Assembly (NCBI RefSeq): GCF_010104355.1
Contig: NZ_CP044974.1
Coordinates: forward strand, 1 to 64,000
DNA: 64,000 nucleotides
Direction: 5' to 3'
Source of the DNA: Hydrogenophaga sp. PBL-H3
GTDB lineage: Bacteria; Pseudomonadota; Gammaproteobacteria; Burkholderiales; Burkholderiaceae_C
The notes under the pieces were generated by a model. That model saw nothing but the letters and a program-made list of their open reading frames with translations, made no database searches and had not been told where the DNA came from. The position numbers and the translations under genes are program-made. Of this stretch, positions 45,727 through 55,792 are shown in pieces. Position 1 is the first letter of the stretch, and each line of letters starts with the position of its first letter.

Positions 45727-45936
45727 ATGGCCACATCCAAAACGCCTCCCGCCCCGCCGGCGAAGAAGGCAGCCGCCAAGCGGTCGCCCAACGCGGCCTT
45801 CATGAAGACGCTCACCCCCAGCGCCGAGCTCGCCGCCGTCATCGGCTCGGCGCCATTGGCACGCACCGAGGTTGTCAAGCAGCTCTGGGTCTACATCAAG
45901 GCGCACAACCTGCAGGATGAGAAGAACAAGTGTTGA
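45727..45936 (+). pseudogene. SWIB/MDM2-domain protein, 3' truncated
   Basis: The N-terminal ~68 residues of a SWIB-domain protein: a Lys/Ala/Pro-rich tail then MKTLTPSAELAAVIG, LARTEVVKQLWVYIKAHNLQD and EKNK, which is the first half of the SWIB fold. The IS21-family element starts at 45931, giving a spurious final codon and stop. Full SWIB proteins of Burkholderiales are longer. Its intact role is unknown (DNA/chromatin-like topology proteins). Confidence 0.85.
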
Positions 45937-46012
45937 TTTCCATCTAGAAGTGACCCACTAAGCCCGGTGATTGGAGTGAACCCCTGTGGCTGGACCACGG
46001 GGCTCATGCGAA

Positions 46013-46810
46013 CTAAGCCGCCTTCCGAGCAAGCTGGGATTCGAATTCGTTGGGTGGAAGATAACCGAGCGCCGAGTGAAGCCGCTTTGCGTTGTAGACC
46101 TCTTCAATGAACCGTGGAAGCCGGCTGGCGACATCACTGAAGGTCTCGTAGCCGCCGATGTAGACGTCCTCGACCTTGAGCGTCTTCATGAAGCTCTCGG
46201 CCTGCGCATTGTGGTACGGATTGCCGGGCGAGCTCATCGACCCGCGCAGCCCGGCTTCCTGCAGGGCCCTGCGATAGGTTTCACTTGCATATTGCGATCC
46301 CCTGTCCGTGTGAAAGATGCAGCCAGCCGGAGGTTGTCGGTCCTCCACTGCAGATCGCAATGCGGCCAGAGCCAGCGTCGTGTCGATGTTGCGCGAGATC
46401 GCGTAGCCCACCACCTTGCGGCTACAAGCATCCAGAATCGCGGCCAGGTAGCAAAACCCCGAAGCGATGCGGATGTAGGTGAAGTCGGCGACCCAGACCT
46501 CGTTCGGCCGCGTCGGGATGACGTTGCGATAAAGGTTCGGGAAGATCGGCGAATCGTGCTTGCTGTCGGTGGTTCGAACGAATCGCCTGCGAAGCTTGAT
46601 GCCCAGGCCTTGGGCCCTCATCACGCGTGCGACCCGCTTGTGATTGACCACATGGCCGCGGCGGCGCAATTCGTGTGTCACGCGCCGGTAGCCGTAGCCT
46701 GGCACCTCGTCCTGGATGGACCCAATCAACTCGGCGAGCCGGGCGTCTCCCAAATCTTCGTCCACTGCCGTCGACCGGTAGTAGAACGTGCTGCGCGGAA
46801 GATCGATCAC
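46013..46810 (-). CDS. IS3-family transposase OrfB (copy A)
   Basis: A 265-residue DDE integrase-type transposase: HTH_21 region [15 protein letters not shown], then VWVADFTYI (first Asp), HTDRGSQY (second Asp) and [12 protein letters not shown] (Glu). It begins with a GTG overlapping the OrfA stop, in the -1 frame, so the active enzyme is made by frameshifting to OrfAB. Confidence 0.95.
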   Translation of the reverse strand: MIDLPRSTFYYRSTAVDEDLGDARLAELIGSIQDEVPGYGYRRVTHELRRRGHVVNHKRVARVMRAQGLGIKLRRRFVRTTDSKHDSPIFPNLYRNVIPTRPNEVWVADFTYIRIASGFCYLAAILDACSRKVVGYAISRNIDTTLALAALRSAVEDRQPPAGCIFHTDRGSQYASETYRRALQEAGLRGSMSSPGNPYHNAQAESFMKTLKVEDVYIGGYETFSDVASRLPRFIEEVYNAKRLHSALGYLPPNEFESQLARKAA

Positions 46811-47169
46811 TTGGCACCCCCGTCGAATGGAGCAGGCTTCGGGCCGGTGACGATTGATAAGTTCTCGTTGTCGCTCACGAGGCGAAGGCGTGGAGTTTTT
46901 TTGACAAGGTCGAGCTCCATGGTGAGCTGGCCGACCTTGCGTTCGAGGGCCGCGATCTTGGCCTCGTATTCCGTGATGACCGATGCCTCAGCCTCTTCGG
47001 TGCTCAGCTCTCCCCGGTCGTACTGCGTCAGCCAGAGCTGAATCAGGTTGGTCGACAGGGTGTACTTCTTCGCCGCATCGCGCCGGCCGATGGCACCGCT
47101 GCGAATGTCCTGGCATAGCTGAATCTTGAACTCCGGCGCGTGGCGCCGGTATGGACCTCTTGATGACAT
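46807..47169 (-). CDS. IS3-family OrfA with -1 frameshift site (copy A)
   Basis: A 120-residue DNA-binding helix-turn-helix/leucine-zipper protein ([23 protein letters not shown] and [23 protein letters not shown]). An A7 run (T7 at 46896-46902) allows -1 slippage; after the shift the frame joins OrfB. The C-terminal tail after the A7 run is specific to the unshifted product. Confidence 0.93.
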   Translation of the reverse strand: MSSRGPYRRHAPEFKIQLCQDIRSGAIGRRDAAKKYTLSTNLIQLWLTQYDRGELSTEEAEASVITEYEAKIAALERKVGQLTMELDLVKKTPRLRLVSDNENLSIVTGPKPAPFDGGAK

Positions 47170-47314
47170 GACCTTCTCCTGGTTGAAGGCCCGGTCAGCG
47201 TATCAGTTCTGATTTGCCCCGTGGTCCAGCCACAGGGGTTCACTCCAGATTTCCATCTAAATCTGACCCACGTAAGAACCCTAACCTGCTGCTTTTAGCG
47301 GCAGGAGCACAGGA

Positions 47315-48880
47315 GTGATTGACGTGGCGACACTGAGTGTCATCAGACGTTGGGCATTGCGTGAGCAACTGTCCATCCGGGAGATAGCCCGACGCACGGG
47401 CCTGTCTCGCAACACCATCCGCAAGTACCTTCGCGAGGGTGAGGCGGCGCCCAGCTACGCGAAGCGGGTCAGCCCGAGCAAGCTCGATGCGTATGCAGAG
47501 AAGCTTGGCGCCTGGCTCAAGAGCGAGGCATCGAGATCGCGCAAGCAGCGGCGCACCCTCAAACAGATGCATGCAGACTTGGCCGCGCTCGGCTACCAGG
47601 GCTCCTACAACCGCGTGGCCGCCTTCGCGCGGGCATGGCACGCGCATCGCCACGAGGTGGAGCAGACCACCGGTCGAGGCACATTCGTGCCGCTGGCCTT
47701 CGGCCCGGGCGAGGCGTTCCAGTTCGACTGGAGCGAGGACTGGGCCGTCATCGGCGGGGAGCGCACCAAGCTGCAGGTCGCGCACTTCAAGCTCAGCCAC
47801 AGCCGGGCCTTCCTGGTGCGGGCATACCCACTGCAGACCCACGAGATGCTGTTCGACGCGCACAACCGCGCCTTCGAAGTGTTGGGCGGCGTGCCGCGAC
47901 GAGGCATCTACGACAACATGAAGACGGCCGTGGATCGCGTGCGCCGCGGCAAGGAGCGCGACGTCAACGCGCGCTTCAGCGCCATGGTCAGCCACTACCT
48001 GTTCGAGGCCGAGTTCTGCAACCCGGCTTCGGGCTGGGAGAAGGGTCAGGTGGAGAAGAATGTGCGCGATGCGCGTCACCGGCTGTGGCAGCCCGTCCCG
48101 GCGTTCGCGACGCTGCCGATGCTCAACGACTGGCTCGAGCAACGCTGCAAGGCGCTGTGGGGCGAGATCACTCACGGCAAGCTGCCCGGCACTCTGGCCG
48201 ACGTGTGGGCCCAGGAGCGGCCGCTGCTGATGCCCGTGCCTCGTCCCTTCGACGGCTTCGTCGAGCACACCAAGCGCGTCTCACCCACCTGCCTGGTGCA
48301 CTTCGAGCGCAACCGCTACAGCGTGCCCGCGTCCTATGCGAACCGCCCGGTGAGCCTGCGGGTCTACGCAGACCGCCTGGTCGTGGCGGCCGAGGGGCAG
48401 CTCCTGTGCGAGCACACGCGGATCATCGACCGTCGCCACGATACGGCCGGCCAGACCGTCTACGACTGGCGTCACTACCTGGCGGTGCTGCAACGCAAGC
48501 CGGGGGCGTTGAGGAACGGCGCGCCCTTCAGTGAGCTGCCGCAGGGCTTCAGACGGTTGCAGACCGTCCTGCTCAAGCAGCCCGGTGGCGACCGGGAGAT
48601 GGTGGAGATCCTCGCGCTCGTCTTGCACCACGACGAGCAGGCCGTGCTGACCGCGGTCGAGCTGTCACTGGAAGCGGGCGTCGCGAGCAAGACGCATGTG
48701 CTGAACGTCCTGCATCGGCTGCTCGACGGCAAGCCGGTGGCGCCAGCGCCGGTGACGGCGCCTCAGGCGTTGCGCCTTGCAAACGAACCCCAGGCCAATG
48801 TGCTGCGCTATGACTCCCTCAGAGGACGCGTGACTGCAGCCGATCCGATCATCATCCAGGAGGTGCGCCATGCGCCATGA
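47315..48880 (+). CDS. istA: IS21-family transposase IstA
   Basis: A 521-residue IstA. N-terminal helix-turn-helix [24 protein letters not shown], followed by the DDE domain: FQFDWSED (Asp), YDNMKTAVD (Asp) and [11 protein letters not shown] (Glu). A GTG start at 47315 is supported by AGGA upstream. It overlaps istB by 11 bases. Together with IstB it catalyses transposition. Confidence 0.95.
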   Translation: MIDVATLSVIRRWALREQLSIREIARRTGLSRNTIRKYLREGEAAPSYAKRVSPSKLDAYAEKLGAWLKSEASRSRKQRRTLKQMHADLAALGYQGSYNRVAAFARAWHAHRHEVEQTTGRGTFVPLAFGPGEAFQFDWSEDWAVIGGERTKLQVAHFKLSHSRAFLVRAYPLQTHEMLFDAHNRAFEVLGGVPRRGIYDNMKTAVDRVRRGKERDVNARFSAMVSHYLFEAEFCNPASGWEKGQVEKNVRDARHRLWQPVPAFATLPMLNDWLEQRCKALWGEITHGKLPGTLADVWAQERPLLMPVPRPFDGFVEHTKRVSPTCLVHFERNRYSVPASYANRPVSLRVYADRLVVAAEGQLLCEHTRIIDRRHDTAGQTVYDWRHYLAVLQRKPGALRNGAPFSELPQGFRRLQTVLLKQPGGDREMVEILALVLHHDEQAVLTAVELSLEAGVASKTHVLNVLHRLLDGKPVAPAPVTAPQALRLANEPQANVLRYDSLRGRVTAADPIIIQEVRHAP

Positions 48881-49676
48881 CCCCGCCAGTGCAGCCATCG
48901 TCATCATGCTGCGTGAACTCAAGATGCACGGCATGGCGCACGCCGTGGCCGAACTCGCCGAGCAGGGCTCGCCGGCGTTCGAGGCCGCGCAGCCGATGCT
49001 CTCGCAGTTGCTCAAGGCCGAGACGGCCGAACGCGAGGTGCGCTCGGTGGCCTACCAGTTGAAGCTGGCACGCTTCCCGGCCTACCGCGACCTCACAGGC
49101 TTCGACTTCCAGCACAGCGAGGTCAATGAAGCCTTGGTGCGGCAGTTGCATCGATGCGAGTTCATGGAGGACGCCCAGAACGTGGTGCTCGTCGGTGGCC
49201 CGGGCACGGGCAAGACCCACATCGCCACGGCGCTGGGTGTGCAGGCCATCGAGCATCACCACCGGCGTGTGAGGTTCTTCTCCACGGTCGAACTGGTCAA
49301 CGCGCTCGAGCAGGAGAAGGCCAGCGGCAACCCGGGCCACATCGCGCATCGGCTGATGTACGCGGACATGGTGATCCTCGACGAGCTCGGCTACCTGCCG
49401 TTCAGCGCCTCGGGCGGGGCGTTGTTGTTCCATCTGCTCTCGAAGCTCTACGAGCGCACGAGCGTGGTGATCACGACGAACCTGAGCTTCAGCGAGTGGG
49501 CCAGCGTGTTCGGCGATGCGAAGATGACGACGGCGCTGCTGGACCGGCTCACGCATCACTGCCATATCCTGGAGACCGGCAACGACAGCTTCCGCTTCAA
49601 GCACAGCTCGGCTCAACCCGTTCAGGCAGACCAACCCAGAAAGAAGGAGAAGACCAAGAACTTATCCACACCGTGA
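48870..49676 (+). CDS. istB: IS21-family ATPase IstB
   Basis: A 268-residue DnaC/IstB-type AAA+ ATPase: Walker [18 protein letters not shown], Walker [15 protein letters not shown], and sensor region [18 protein letters not shown]. It helps IstA select targets. It overlaps the istA end and is intact. The short Lys-rich tail ([10 protein letters not shown]) is common in the group. Confidence 0.96.
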   Translation: MRHDPASAAIVIMLRELKMHGMAHAVAELAEQGSPAFEAAQPMLSQLLKAETAEREVRSVAYQLKLARFPAYRDLTGFDFQHSEVNEALVRQLHRCEFMEDAQNVVLVGGPGTGKTHIATALGVQAIEHHHRRVRFFSTVELVNALEQEKASGNPGHIAHRLMYADMVILDELGYLPFSASGGALLFHLLSKLYERTSVVITTNLSFSEWASVFGDAKMTTALLDRLTHHCHILETGNDSFRFKHSSAQPVQADQPRKKEKTKNLSTP

Positions 49677-49721
49677 GCCACCAGGCTCGCAAAGAGGGTG
49701 GGTCAATATTGGATGGAAATG

Positions 49722-49927
49722 CCGGGTCAGGATTGCATGGAACTCAACAGGCTATCATTTTCGAGTACGAAAATCGGTGCTATTGAAGTGGAGCCTTGGT
49801 GGTGGGGGGGCGAATGGGCGTACTTCAGCGAGCAGGCGCGGTGCGGGAACAACTTCGGTCCCGATGTCGTGTAGGCCTTTGGGAAGATGGTGCACTTAGT
49901 GTTGAGTTCCATGCAATCCTGACCCGG
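49722..49927. repeat. inverted pair of IS21 right ends
   Basis: The 28-bp right end at 49722-49749 recurs as an exact inverted copy at 49900-49927 (TGTTGAGTTCCATGCAATCC...). The 150 bp between are gene-free. This suggests a second IS21 element once abutted here and was removed, leaving its end, next to IS3-type element 2. Confidence 0.85.
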
Positions 49928-49933
49928 CGGGGG

Positions 49934-51531
49934 TGCGGATAAAAACTTGGACTGGTTTTATGCCGCAAGTCCAAGGCTCACCCGGTATTCGATGGGGCTG
50001 AGAGAGCCAAGGGAGATCTTGATCCGCTTCTCGTTGTACCAGCGGATGTACGAGTCGACCACTTCAATGAACTGCTCGATGGTCGTGCCCTTCCAGTCCC
50101 GAGGATAGAACAGTTCGTTTTTGAGGCGACCGAAGAAGCCTTCGCAAGCCGCATTGTCCGGAGAACAGGCCTTGCGGGACATCGAGCGGATGAGGTTGGC
50201 ATCGCTCATTCTTGATAGCCAGCCTGGCCAGCGATAGTGGCCGCCGCGGTCGGAGTGGACCACAGGCCGGTCAGCGGTGTCCGTCACCGTCTCGATGGCT
50301 GCATCCAGCATGGTATTGACCAGCTCAGCGTCGGGGCTCGTGCCAATGGTCCAGCTCACCACCATGCCGTCGAAGCAATCGATGATCGGCGACAGGTAAA
50401 CCTTGCCGGCGGGGATCTGGAACTCTGTGATGTCCGTGAGCCACTTCTCATTGGGTGCCGCAGCCTGGAAGTCGCGGTTGATGATGTTCTCTGGTGCTGG
50501 ACTGATCTCCCCCAGGTACGAGGCGTATCTGCGCTTCTTGTGCATTGGAACAACCAGGCGCTCCTGCTTCATCAGCCGCTGCACCACCTTCTCCGAGATG
50601 TTGACCTGCTGCCTGGTCAGCGAGGCCTGTAGCCTGCGGTAGCCGTAGCAACGGTGGTTCGACTCGAAGATCTCGGTGATGGACTGACGCACTTGGAGGT
50701 ACTTGTCACCCACCGCTGCGCGGGCCCGATGGTAGAAGTACGAGCTACGTGCAAGACCCAACTGTCCAAGGAGCTCTGGCAAGTCATAGTGCTCCTTGAG
50801 GGCGTCAATCAGCAGTGTCTTCTCCCGGTTGGACAGGAGCTGCAGATCGACGCCCAGGCCTTTTTTTAACAGTTCATTGGCCTTGTTCAAGAGGTCCTGC
50901 TCAAGGCGCAGTTGCCTGACTTCGCGGCGCAACGCATCAACCTCGCGCTCGAGCTCGTCGCGCTCTTGAGCCCGTGGGGACTGATTGGTGTGTTTCATGG
51001 ATGCGGGTGCCTCACGTCCCAGAAGCTGGTTCTTCCAGTTGTACAACGTCGGCCTGCTCACACCAAGCTTCTGAGCAACCACCTGCGCACTTCCCTCACG
51101 AGTGCACAGTTCGAGGACCGCCAGCTTCTTCAGTTGCGGCGGCCGAGGTGCACTGACGGCCCTGCCGACAACGCGCTGCCGGGAGTTGGGGTCCAGTTCA
51201 TCAATCCAGGCACGCAGCAAATCGCGGCACGGATAGCCCAACGCCTTGACCGTGGAGGCGATGCAGCGCCCGTGCTCGGCGTAGTGTTTGACAGCCTGCT
51301 CCTTCTGAGTTTGAGAATACTTCGGCTTTGAGCGCACGTAGCCGGACGACAGGTCCAGGCGCCGCTCGTACTCCTCATGCCAGCTCTTCAAAGAGTTCTT
51401 CGTCGGGTAGCCCAACTGGCGGATAGTCGCCCCGGTGCGCTTGCCCAGCTTGATGTAGAGCGTGACCGCTCGGATGCGGTCTTCATATGAATACATGAAC
51501 TACTTTCAGGTAGTCCAAGTTTTCCGCCGCA
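49934..51531 (-). mobile_element. IS3-family (IS150-like) element
   Basis: Ends TGCGGATAAAAACTTGGACT (left) and the complement of TGCGGCGGAAAACTTGGACT (right) bracket one transposase ORF. The symmetry extends into GGGGG/CCCCC flanks, so exact borders may be up to 5 bp wider (49929-51536). No target duplication is evident. Confidence 0.8.
49958..51496 (-). CDS. IS150-type fused OrfAB transposase
   Basis: A 512-residue protein combining two N-terminal helix-turn-helix/zipper parts (GKRTGATIRQLGYPTKNSLK, VAQKLGVSRPTLYNWKNQLL) and a DDE integrase domain (WLTDITEF, HSDRGGHYRW, NAACEGFFGRLKNE). In the IS150 group OrfA and OrfB are usually in different frames and joined by slippage; here they are already in one frame across an A7 run (T7 at 50861-50867). 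Either this lineage is fused or a one-base change fixed the fusion. Confidence 0.93.
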   Translation of the reverse strand: MYSYEDRIRAVTLYIKLGKRTGATIRQLGYPTKNSLKSWHEEYERRLDLSSGYVRSKPKYSQTQKEQAVKHYAEHGRCIASTVKALGYPCRDLLRAWIDELDPNSRQRVVGRAVSAPRPPQLKKLAVLELCTREGSAQVVAQKLGVSRPTLYNWKNQLLGREAPASMKHTNQSPRAQERDELEREVDALRREVRQLRLEQDLLNKANELLKKGLGVDLQLLSNREKTLLIDALKEHYDLPELLGQLGLARSSYFYHRARAAVGDKYLQVRQSITEIFESNHRCYGYRRLQASLTRQQVNISEKVVQRLMKQERLVVPMHKKRRYASYLGEISPAPENIINRDFQAAAPNEKWLTDITEFQIPAGKVYLSPIIDCFDGMVVSWTIGTSPDAELVNTMLDAAIETVTDTADRPVVHSDRGGHYRWPGWLSRMSDANLIRSMSRKACSPDNAACEGFFGRLKNELFYPRDWKGTTIEQFIEVVDSYIRWYNEKRIKISLGSLSPIEYRVSLGLAA

Positions 51532-51639
51532 CCCCCAACGGGTCAAATTTCGGCCGGCGCCTGGAGTGAACCCCTGTGGCTGGACCACGGGGCAAATCAG
51601 AACTGATACGCTGACCGGGCCTTCAACCAGGAGAAGGTC

Positions 51640-52002
51640 ATGTCATCAAGAGGTCCATACCGGCGCCACGCGCCGGAGTTCAAGATTCAGCTATGCCAGG
51701 ACATTCGCAGCGGTGCCATCGGCCGGCGCGATGCGGCGAAGAAGTACACCCTGTCGACCAACCTGATTCAGCTCTGGCTGACGCAGTACGACCGGGGAGA
51801 GCTGAGCACCGAAGAGGCTGAGGCATCGGTCATCACGGAATACGAGGCCAAGATCGCGGCCCTCGAACGCAAGGTCGGCCAGCTCACCATGGAGCTCGAC
51901 CTTGTCAAAAAAACTCCACGCCTTCGCCTCGTGAGCGACAACGAGAACTTATCAATCGTCACCGGCCCGAAGCCTGCTCCATTCGACGGGGGTGCCAAGT
52001 GA
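51640..52002 (+). CDS. IS3-family OrfA with -1 frameshift site (copy B)
   Basis: Identical in sequence to copy A OrfA (120 residues, HTH plus leucine zipper). The A7 slippery run is at 51907-51913; a -1 shift there reads [14 protein letters not shown] and continues into OrfB. Confidence 0.93.
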   Translation: MSSRGPYRRHAPEFKIQLCQDIRSGAIGRRDAAKKYTLSTNLIQLWLTQYDRGELSTEEAEASVITEYEAKIAALERKVGQLTMELDLVKKTPRLRLVSDNENLSIVTGPKPAPFDGGAK

Positions 52003-52796
52003 TCGATCTTCCGCGCAGCACGTTCTACTACCGGTCGACGGCAGTGGACGAAGATTTGGGAGACGCCCGGCTCGCCGAGTTGATTGGGTCCATCCAGGAC
52101 GAGGTGCCAGGCTACGGCTACCGGCGCGTGACACACGAATTGCGCCGCCGCGGCCATGTGGTCAATCACAAGCGGGTCGCACGCGTGATGAGGGCCCAAG
52201 GCCTGGGCATCAAGCTTCGCAGGCGATTCGTTCGAACCACCGACAGCAAGCACGATTCGCCGATCTTCCCGAACCTTTATCGCAACGTCATCCCGACGCG
52301 GCCGAACGAGGTCTGGGTCGCCGACTTCACCTACATCCGCATCGCTTCGGGGTTTTGCTACCTGGCCGCGATTCTGGATGCTTGTAGCCGCAAGGTGGTG
52401 GGCTACGCGATCTCGCGCAACATCGACACGACGCTGGCTCTGGCCGCATTGCGATCTGCAGTGGAGGACCGACAACCTCCGGCTGGCTGCATCTTTCACA
52501 CGGACAGGGGATCGCAATATGCAAGTGAAACCTATCGCAGGGCCCTGCAGGAAGCCGGGCTGCGCGGGTCGATGAGCTCGCCCGGCAATCCGTACCACAA
52601 TGCGCAGGCCGAGAGCTTCATGAAGACGCTCAAGGTCGAGGACGTCTACATCGGCGGCTACGAGACCTTCAGTGATGTCGCCAGCCGGCTTCCACGGTTC
52701 ATTGAAGAGGTCTACAACGCAAAGCGGCTTCACTCGGCGCTCGGTTATCTTCCACCCAACGAATTCGAATCCCAGCTTGCTCGGAAGGCGGCTTAG
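51999..52796 (+). CDS. IS3-family transposase OrfB (copy B)
   Basis: Identical 265-residue DDE transposase to copy A ([24 protein letters not shown]). GTG start overlaps the OrfA stop by 4 bases; the real product is likely OrfAB made by frameshifting. Confidence 0.95.
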   Translation: MIDLPRSTFYYRSTAVDEDLGDARLAELIGSIQDEVPGYGYRRVTHELRRRGHVVNHKRVARVMRAQGLGIKLRRRFVRTTDSKHDSPIFPNLYRNVIPTRPNEVWVADFTYIRIASGFCYLAAILDACSRKVVGYAISRNIDTTLALAALRSAVEDRQPPAGCIFHTDRGSQYASETYRRALQEAGLRGSMSSPGNPYHNAQAESFMKTLKVEDVYIGGYETFSDVASRLPRFIEEVYNAKRLHSALGYLPPNEFESQLARKAA

Positions 52797-52837
52797 TTCG
52801 CATGAGCCCCGTGGTCCAGCCACAGGGGTTCACTCCA

Positions 52838-53044
52838 GCCAACACCCAGGGGATCGTCCAGCTTGCGCTGCCCATCGTTTCGGATGCGCTGAACGCCGGG
52901 CAACTTGCCCTCGTGCTGGACCAATTCCCGTTGGCGCCACGCTGGGTCAAGATCATGGTCCCCTCGGCTCGCCTGGAGTTGGTTCGGGTCAAACTCCTTT
53001 TCGACGGAATGGCGGCGCAGATGATGTCCGCGGAACCCGTGTAA
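52838..53044 (+). pseudogene. LysR-type regulator, C-terminal remnant
   Basis: About 68 residues of a LysR ligand-binding domain end: GIVQLALPIVSDALNAGQLA, LDQFPLAPRWVKIMVPSARL, LLFDGMAAQM. The frame continues upstream of copy B (51541-51561 reads GQISAGA after removing the element), so copy B split it, and the IS150-like element removed the rest. It is not obviously the partner of the N-terminal fragment at 18,455-18,759. Confidence 0.65.
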
Positions 53045-53842
53045 GCGCGCACGCTCATTTCCTTCCTTCACTCGACGCGACGCTGCGTCTGGGCCTGGAT
53101 CGGGCTTTAAAGAATTCCGCTGCCGCTGCTTGCCCAACGGACTCTCGTTCAATGTCATGACGTCGCCGCGACGCAGGAAGACCGGAATCGGCTTGACGCA
53201 GAGACAACGCCATCGGGCGTGTAAATGATCACGACGCCCGGACAGCAAGGTCATGAGCTAGCGCAGGCCGTGTCGAACAAAATGCCCTGCTGATCGGGCA
53301 CCTCGTCCTTCGTCATCGGCCAAAGCACCGATGGCGAGGCGAGGCGAAGGCGAAGGCAAAGGCAAAGGCAAAGGCAAAGGCAAAGGCAAAGGCAAAGGCA
53401 AAGGCAAGAGTTTCAATGGCATCGGACTTTAGGCAAGGCGTCATTGTTGTTGCCGTTTGATGGCCCTTACTGTCTCAGTCCCGTCCTGCGAGCCAGGAAG
53501 CCATCGCGATGACAAGGCCGCGCTTCTATTGCGGGCAAACTCCGGTGAACCAAAGAGCAGCGCAGCCGCTGCCATGTGGAGCGCGGATGCATAGCAATTT
53601 GGCGTCGCTTTGTCCGCCGCGCTGGCGAAGCAGGCAACGACCGTCCGCACGCTGTTCTGCAGCCTTTCGGTGAGGCGGCAGCTGCCAGCAGCCAGCAGCC
53701 AGCAGGCCAGGAAGCGCTCGCACATCGTGCAGACTCGCGCCCCCGAAGTACCGCCATTCAAAGAGATTCGCTCGAACGGGTCGGAGAAGGGTTCGATAAG
53801 TTGCGCGTTATGGTGCCCAAGTCCGATGGTTGTTCTGGGGGT
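53045..53842. other. gene-free interval with (GGCAAA)n hexamers
   Basis: No convincing gene. About nine GGCAAA units run from 53354 to 53406, preceded by GGCGA variants. Near 53678-53708 lie CAGCAGC-type repeats, reminiscent in reverse of the repeat pair at 18.96-19.09 kb. Confidence 0.7.
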
Positions 53843-55783
53843 TCAGCTATGGGGACGCTTCCAAAACCCCCGCATCGCCCGCAACCTCTCATCGCGTTCC
53901 GTCGTGAGGTACATCGACGTCGTCCCGATCGACGCATGCCCCAGGTTGTTCTGCACGATCTGGATCGGCACCGGTCGCTGCCCTCCCCTGCCGTGCAATG
54001 CGTGCGAGGCGTGGGAATGGCGAAGCCAATGGGAGCTGGCCTTTCGAAGGCGCTCGCCATCCTCCCCGCCTACGCCGTCGGCCACCTGCGCAAGAAAATT
54101 CTTCATGGCCTGGTAAAGCCCCGAGGCCGACCAGGCAGAGGGTCGCTCGAGCCCCGCTTCAAACCGTGCCATCACGTGGATGCCTCGATTGCTCGGCGCG
54201 GTGACCGCGCGCTCCAGGCCGAATCGGCCCAGCTCATCAGCGAGTTCGTCAACCAGCTCATGCGGCACCGGCACTTGGCGGACCCTCGCGCCCTTGCCCA
54301 CCACCGTGAGCATCCAGTCGGTCGCGGTCGAGCCATCGACATCGCGGTACGCGACCCGCTCGAGGTCCTCGCACTTCACATGCGTGATTTCGGCGAGTCG
54401 CAGCCCGGTGGCATACAGCCACCGCATGCCGCGCCGAAGTCGCCGCGCGGCTTCCGTGTCGACCTGGCGCTCGAGCATGGCGTCGAGGTGGTCCCACTGC
54501 GTGAACGTCAAGGTTCGGTTGGAGCCCAGCGGCCGCAGGGGTTGGACCGGCATCGCCAGGGCCGCGAACGGGTTGCCCGTCACATAGCCCTGGCTCACCA
54601 GAAAACCGAACAGGCTTCTGAGAATGTTCAGCGCATGCCGCAGCGCAGCCGGTGCCAACGGTCCCTCGAAGGGCCGCCACAGCGGCGACCAGCGTTGGCG
54701 ATGCCGCGGCCCGCACCAGGACGCCGGCGGGTTCTGCAGGAAGTCCCGGAACGCCGGGGCGTCTTCCACGGCCAATGAAGACAGCGCCTTGTTCCGCTCG
54801 AGGACAGCCCACAGCAACAGCCGCTCCGCTTCCCGGCGATACGCGCGCTGCGTGGCGGTGAGCTCGCCGTCTTTCGTCCCTCGCCCTTTCGAAGTCAGCC
54901 AGGCACCGATGGCCGCATAGTCGTCGGCGGCCACAAGCAGGCATTTTTCAGGCGGTGCACGGAATCGGCCCGCGGAGCCGTCAAGCTCCGACGGCACCAC
55001 GAATTTTTCCAAGGGCCGAAGGGCCGTCGCCGCCGGCAGCACTTCGGTCAGCGAATCAAAAGTCAAATCCGATCGCCGCTGCGCCGCATGTGCACCGACG
55101 CGCAAGCCCAGCGCCGTCTCGTGGGTCTGCAGCCATTCGAGGATGCGCGAGGCCTTGCGCTCCCCCACGCCGGGCACCTGAACCCACCAGCGAGCGCCGA
55201 CGCCATTCATGTGCTCCACGAGATCGAACAGCGTGTTCAATTTCGCGCGCTCGAGGCGCCCCGCAAGCCGAGGGTTCAGCCAAGCCCCCACCCGATCGCC
55301 CGGTCGGGGGTCTTGAGCGACAAGGTTTTGAAGCCACTGCAGTGCCTCGAGTTGCCGCGCGATGATGCGCCCGCGACGCGTGGGGGACGAAGCGCCCTGC
55401 CCTGCCCTGCCCCCGCCAGCTTTGCCAGTGCGCGGGTACGCCTCTTCATAGGCCTGGAGCTGCTCGTCTTCGGAGAACTCTTCCATCCCCTGCGCGAGCG
55501 CGAACTCGGCCAAGGTCGGTTGCGCAGGTGCTGCGCTGAAGCGTTCCGGATCGAGCCGCAGCAGCCGGGCGGTGCCCGGCTTGTTTTCGCGTTCGGCGGC
55601 CGCCGCGAACGCATCCTGGATCCAGGCGATCGTCCGGCGGACGGTCCGCAAATCCGTGTGTTCACCTTCGACGCGCAGATATCGGTCCCAGCTCGCGCGC
55701 TCGTCGACGCCCTGGGACAGCGCCCGCATGAAGGCGAAGTGGCTGCTGTCGAGTTTTCGGGGAGGCGGCGGGGGCTTGCGCAT
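53843..55783 (-). CDS. large tyrosine recombinase/integrase
   Basis: A 646-residue tyrosine recombinase. The catalytic Arg is in YATGLRLAEITH (about 458), then HWLRHSHAS (His-x-x-Arg, about 588-591), LGHASIGTTSMYL (His and the nucleophile Tyr, about 613-622). An unusual N-terminal half (about 1-290) includes a helix-hairpin-helix-like VPGVGERKASRILEWL. It is about twice the usual length. It could catalyse integration or cointegrate resolution. A small gene lies 9 bp upstream, likely co-transcribed. Confidence 0.88.
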   Translation of the reverse strand: MRKPPPPPRKLDSSHFAFMRALSQGVDERASWDRYLRVEGEHTDLRTVRRTIAWIQDAFAAAAERENKPGTARLLRLDPERFSAAPAQPTLAEFALAQGMEEFSEDEQLQAYEEAYPRTGKAGGGRAGQGASSPTRRGRIIARQLEALQWLQNLVAQDPRPGDRVGAWLNPRLAGRLERAKLNTLFDLVEHMNGVGARWWVQVPGVGERKASRILEWLQTHETALGLRVGAHAAQRRSDLTFDSLTEVLPAATALRPLEKFVVPSELDGSAGRFRAPPEKCLLVAADDYAAIGAWLTSKGRGTKDGELTATQRAYRREAERLLLWAVLERNKALSSLAVEDAPAFRDFLQNPPASWCGPRHRQRWSPLWRPFEGPLAPAALRHALNILRSLFGFLVSQGYVTGNPFAALAMPVQPLRPLGSNRTLTFTQWDHLDAMLERQVDTEAARRLRRGMRWLYATGLRLAEITHVKCEDLERVAYRDVDGSTATDWMLTVVGKGARVRQVPVPHELVDELADELGRFGLERAVTAPSNRGIHVMARFEAGLERPSAWSASGLYQAMKNFLAQVADGVGGEDGERLRKASSHWLRHSHASHALHGRGGQRPVPIQIVQNNLGHASIGTTSMYLTTERDERLRAMRGFWKRPHS

Positions 55784-55792
55784 GGCGCGGGG

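Larger units (their letters stand above)
45972..47247 (-). mobile_element. IS3-family element, copy A
   Basis: A 1,276-bp element with inverted repeats beginning TGGAGTGAACCCCTGTGG and 3-bp target duplication GAT. An inverted identical-length copy (B) lies at 51562-52837. It encodes OrfA and OrfB on the minus strand. Confidence 0.95.
45931..49749 (+). mobile_element. IS21-family element, interrupted by IS3-type copy A
   Basis: Ends TGTTGATTTCCATCTA (left) and the complement of TGTTGAGTTCCATGCA (right) with a second inner TTCCATC...TGACCCA repeat at each side, as in multi-repeat IS21 ends. It contains istA and istB. Copy A of the IS3-type element (45972-47247) sits between the two left-end repeats with 3-bp target duplication GAT. 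Flanking bases ACAAG and GGCTA do not match, so no IS21 target duplication remains. Confidence 0.85.
51562..52837 (+). mobile_element. IS3-family element, copy B
   Basis: Same 1,276-bp element as copy A in the opposite orientation, with 3-bp target duplication GCC. It is inserted in a LysR remnant. Copies A and B flank the istAB/IS150-like segment as an inverted pair. Confidence 0.95.

Noticed and set aside
49744-49933. A small gene between the IS21 and IS150-like elements
   Set aside because: Short frames exist but none has a ribosome site or family pattern; the interval is explained as IS-end remnants.
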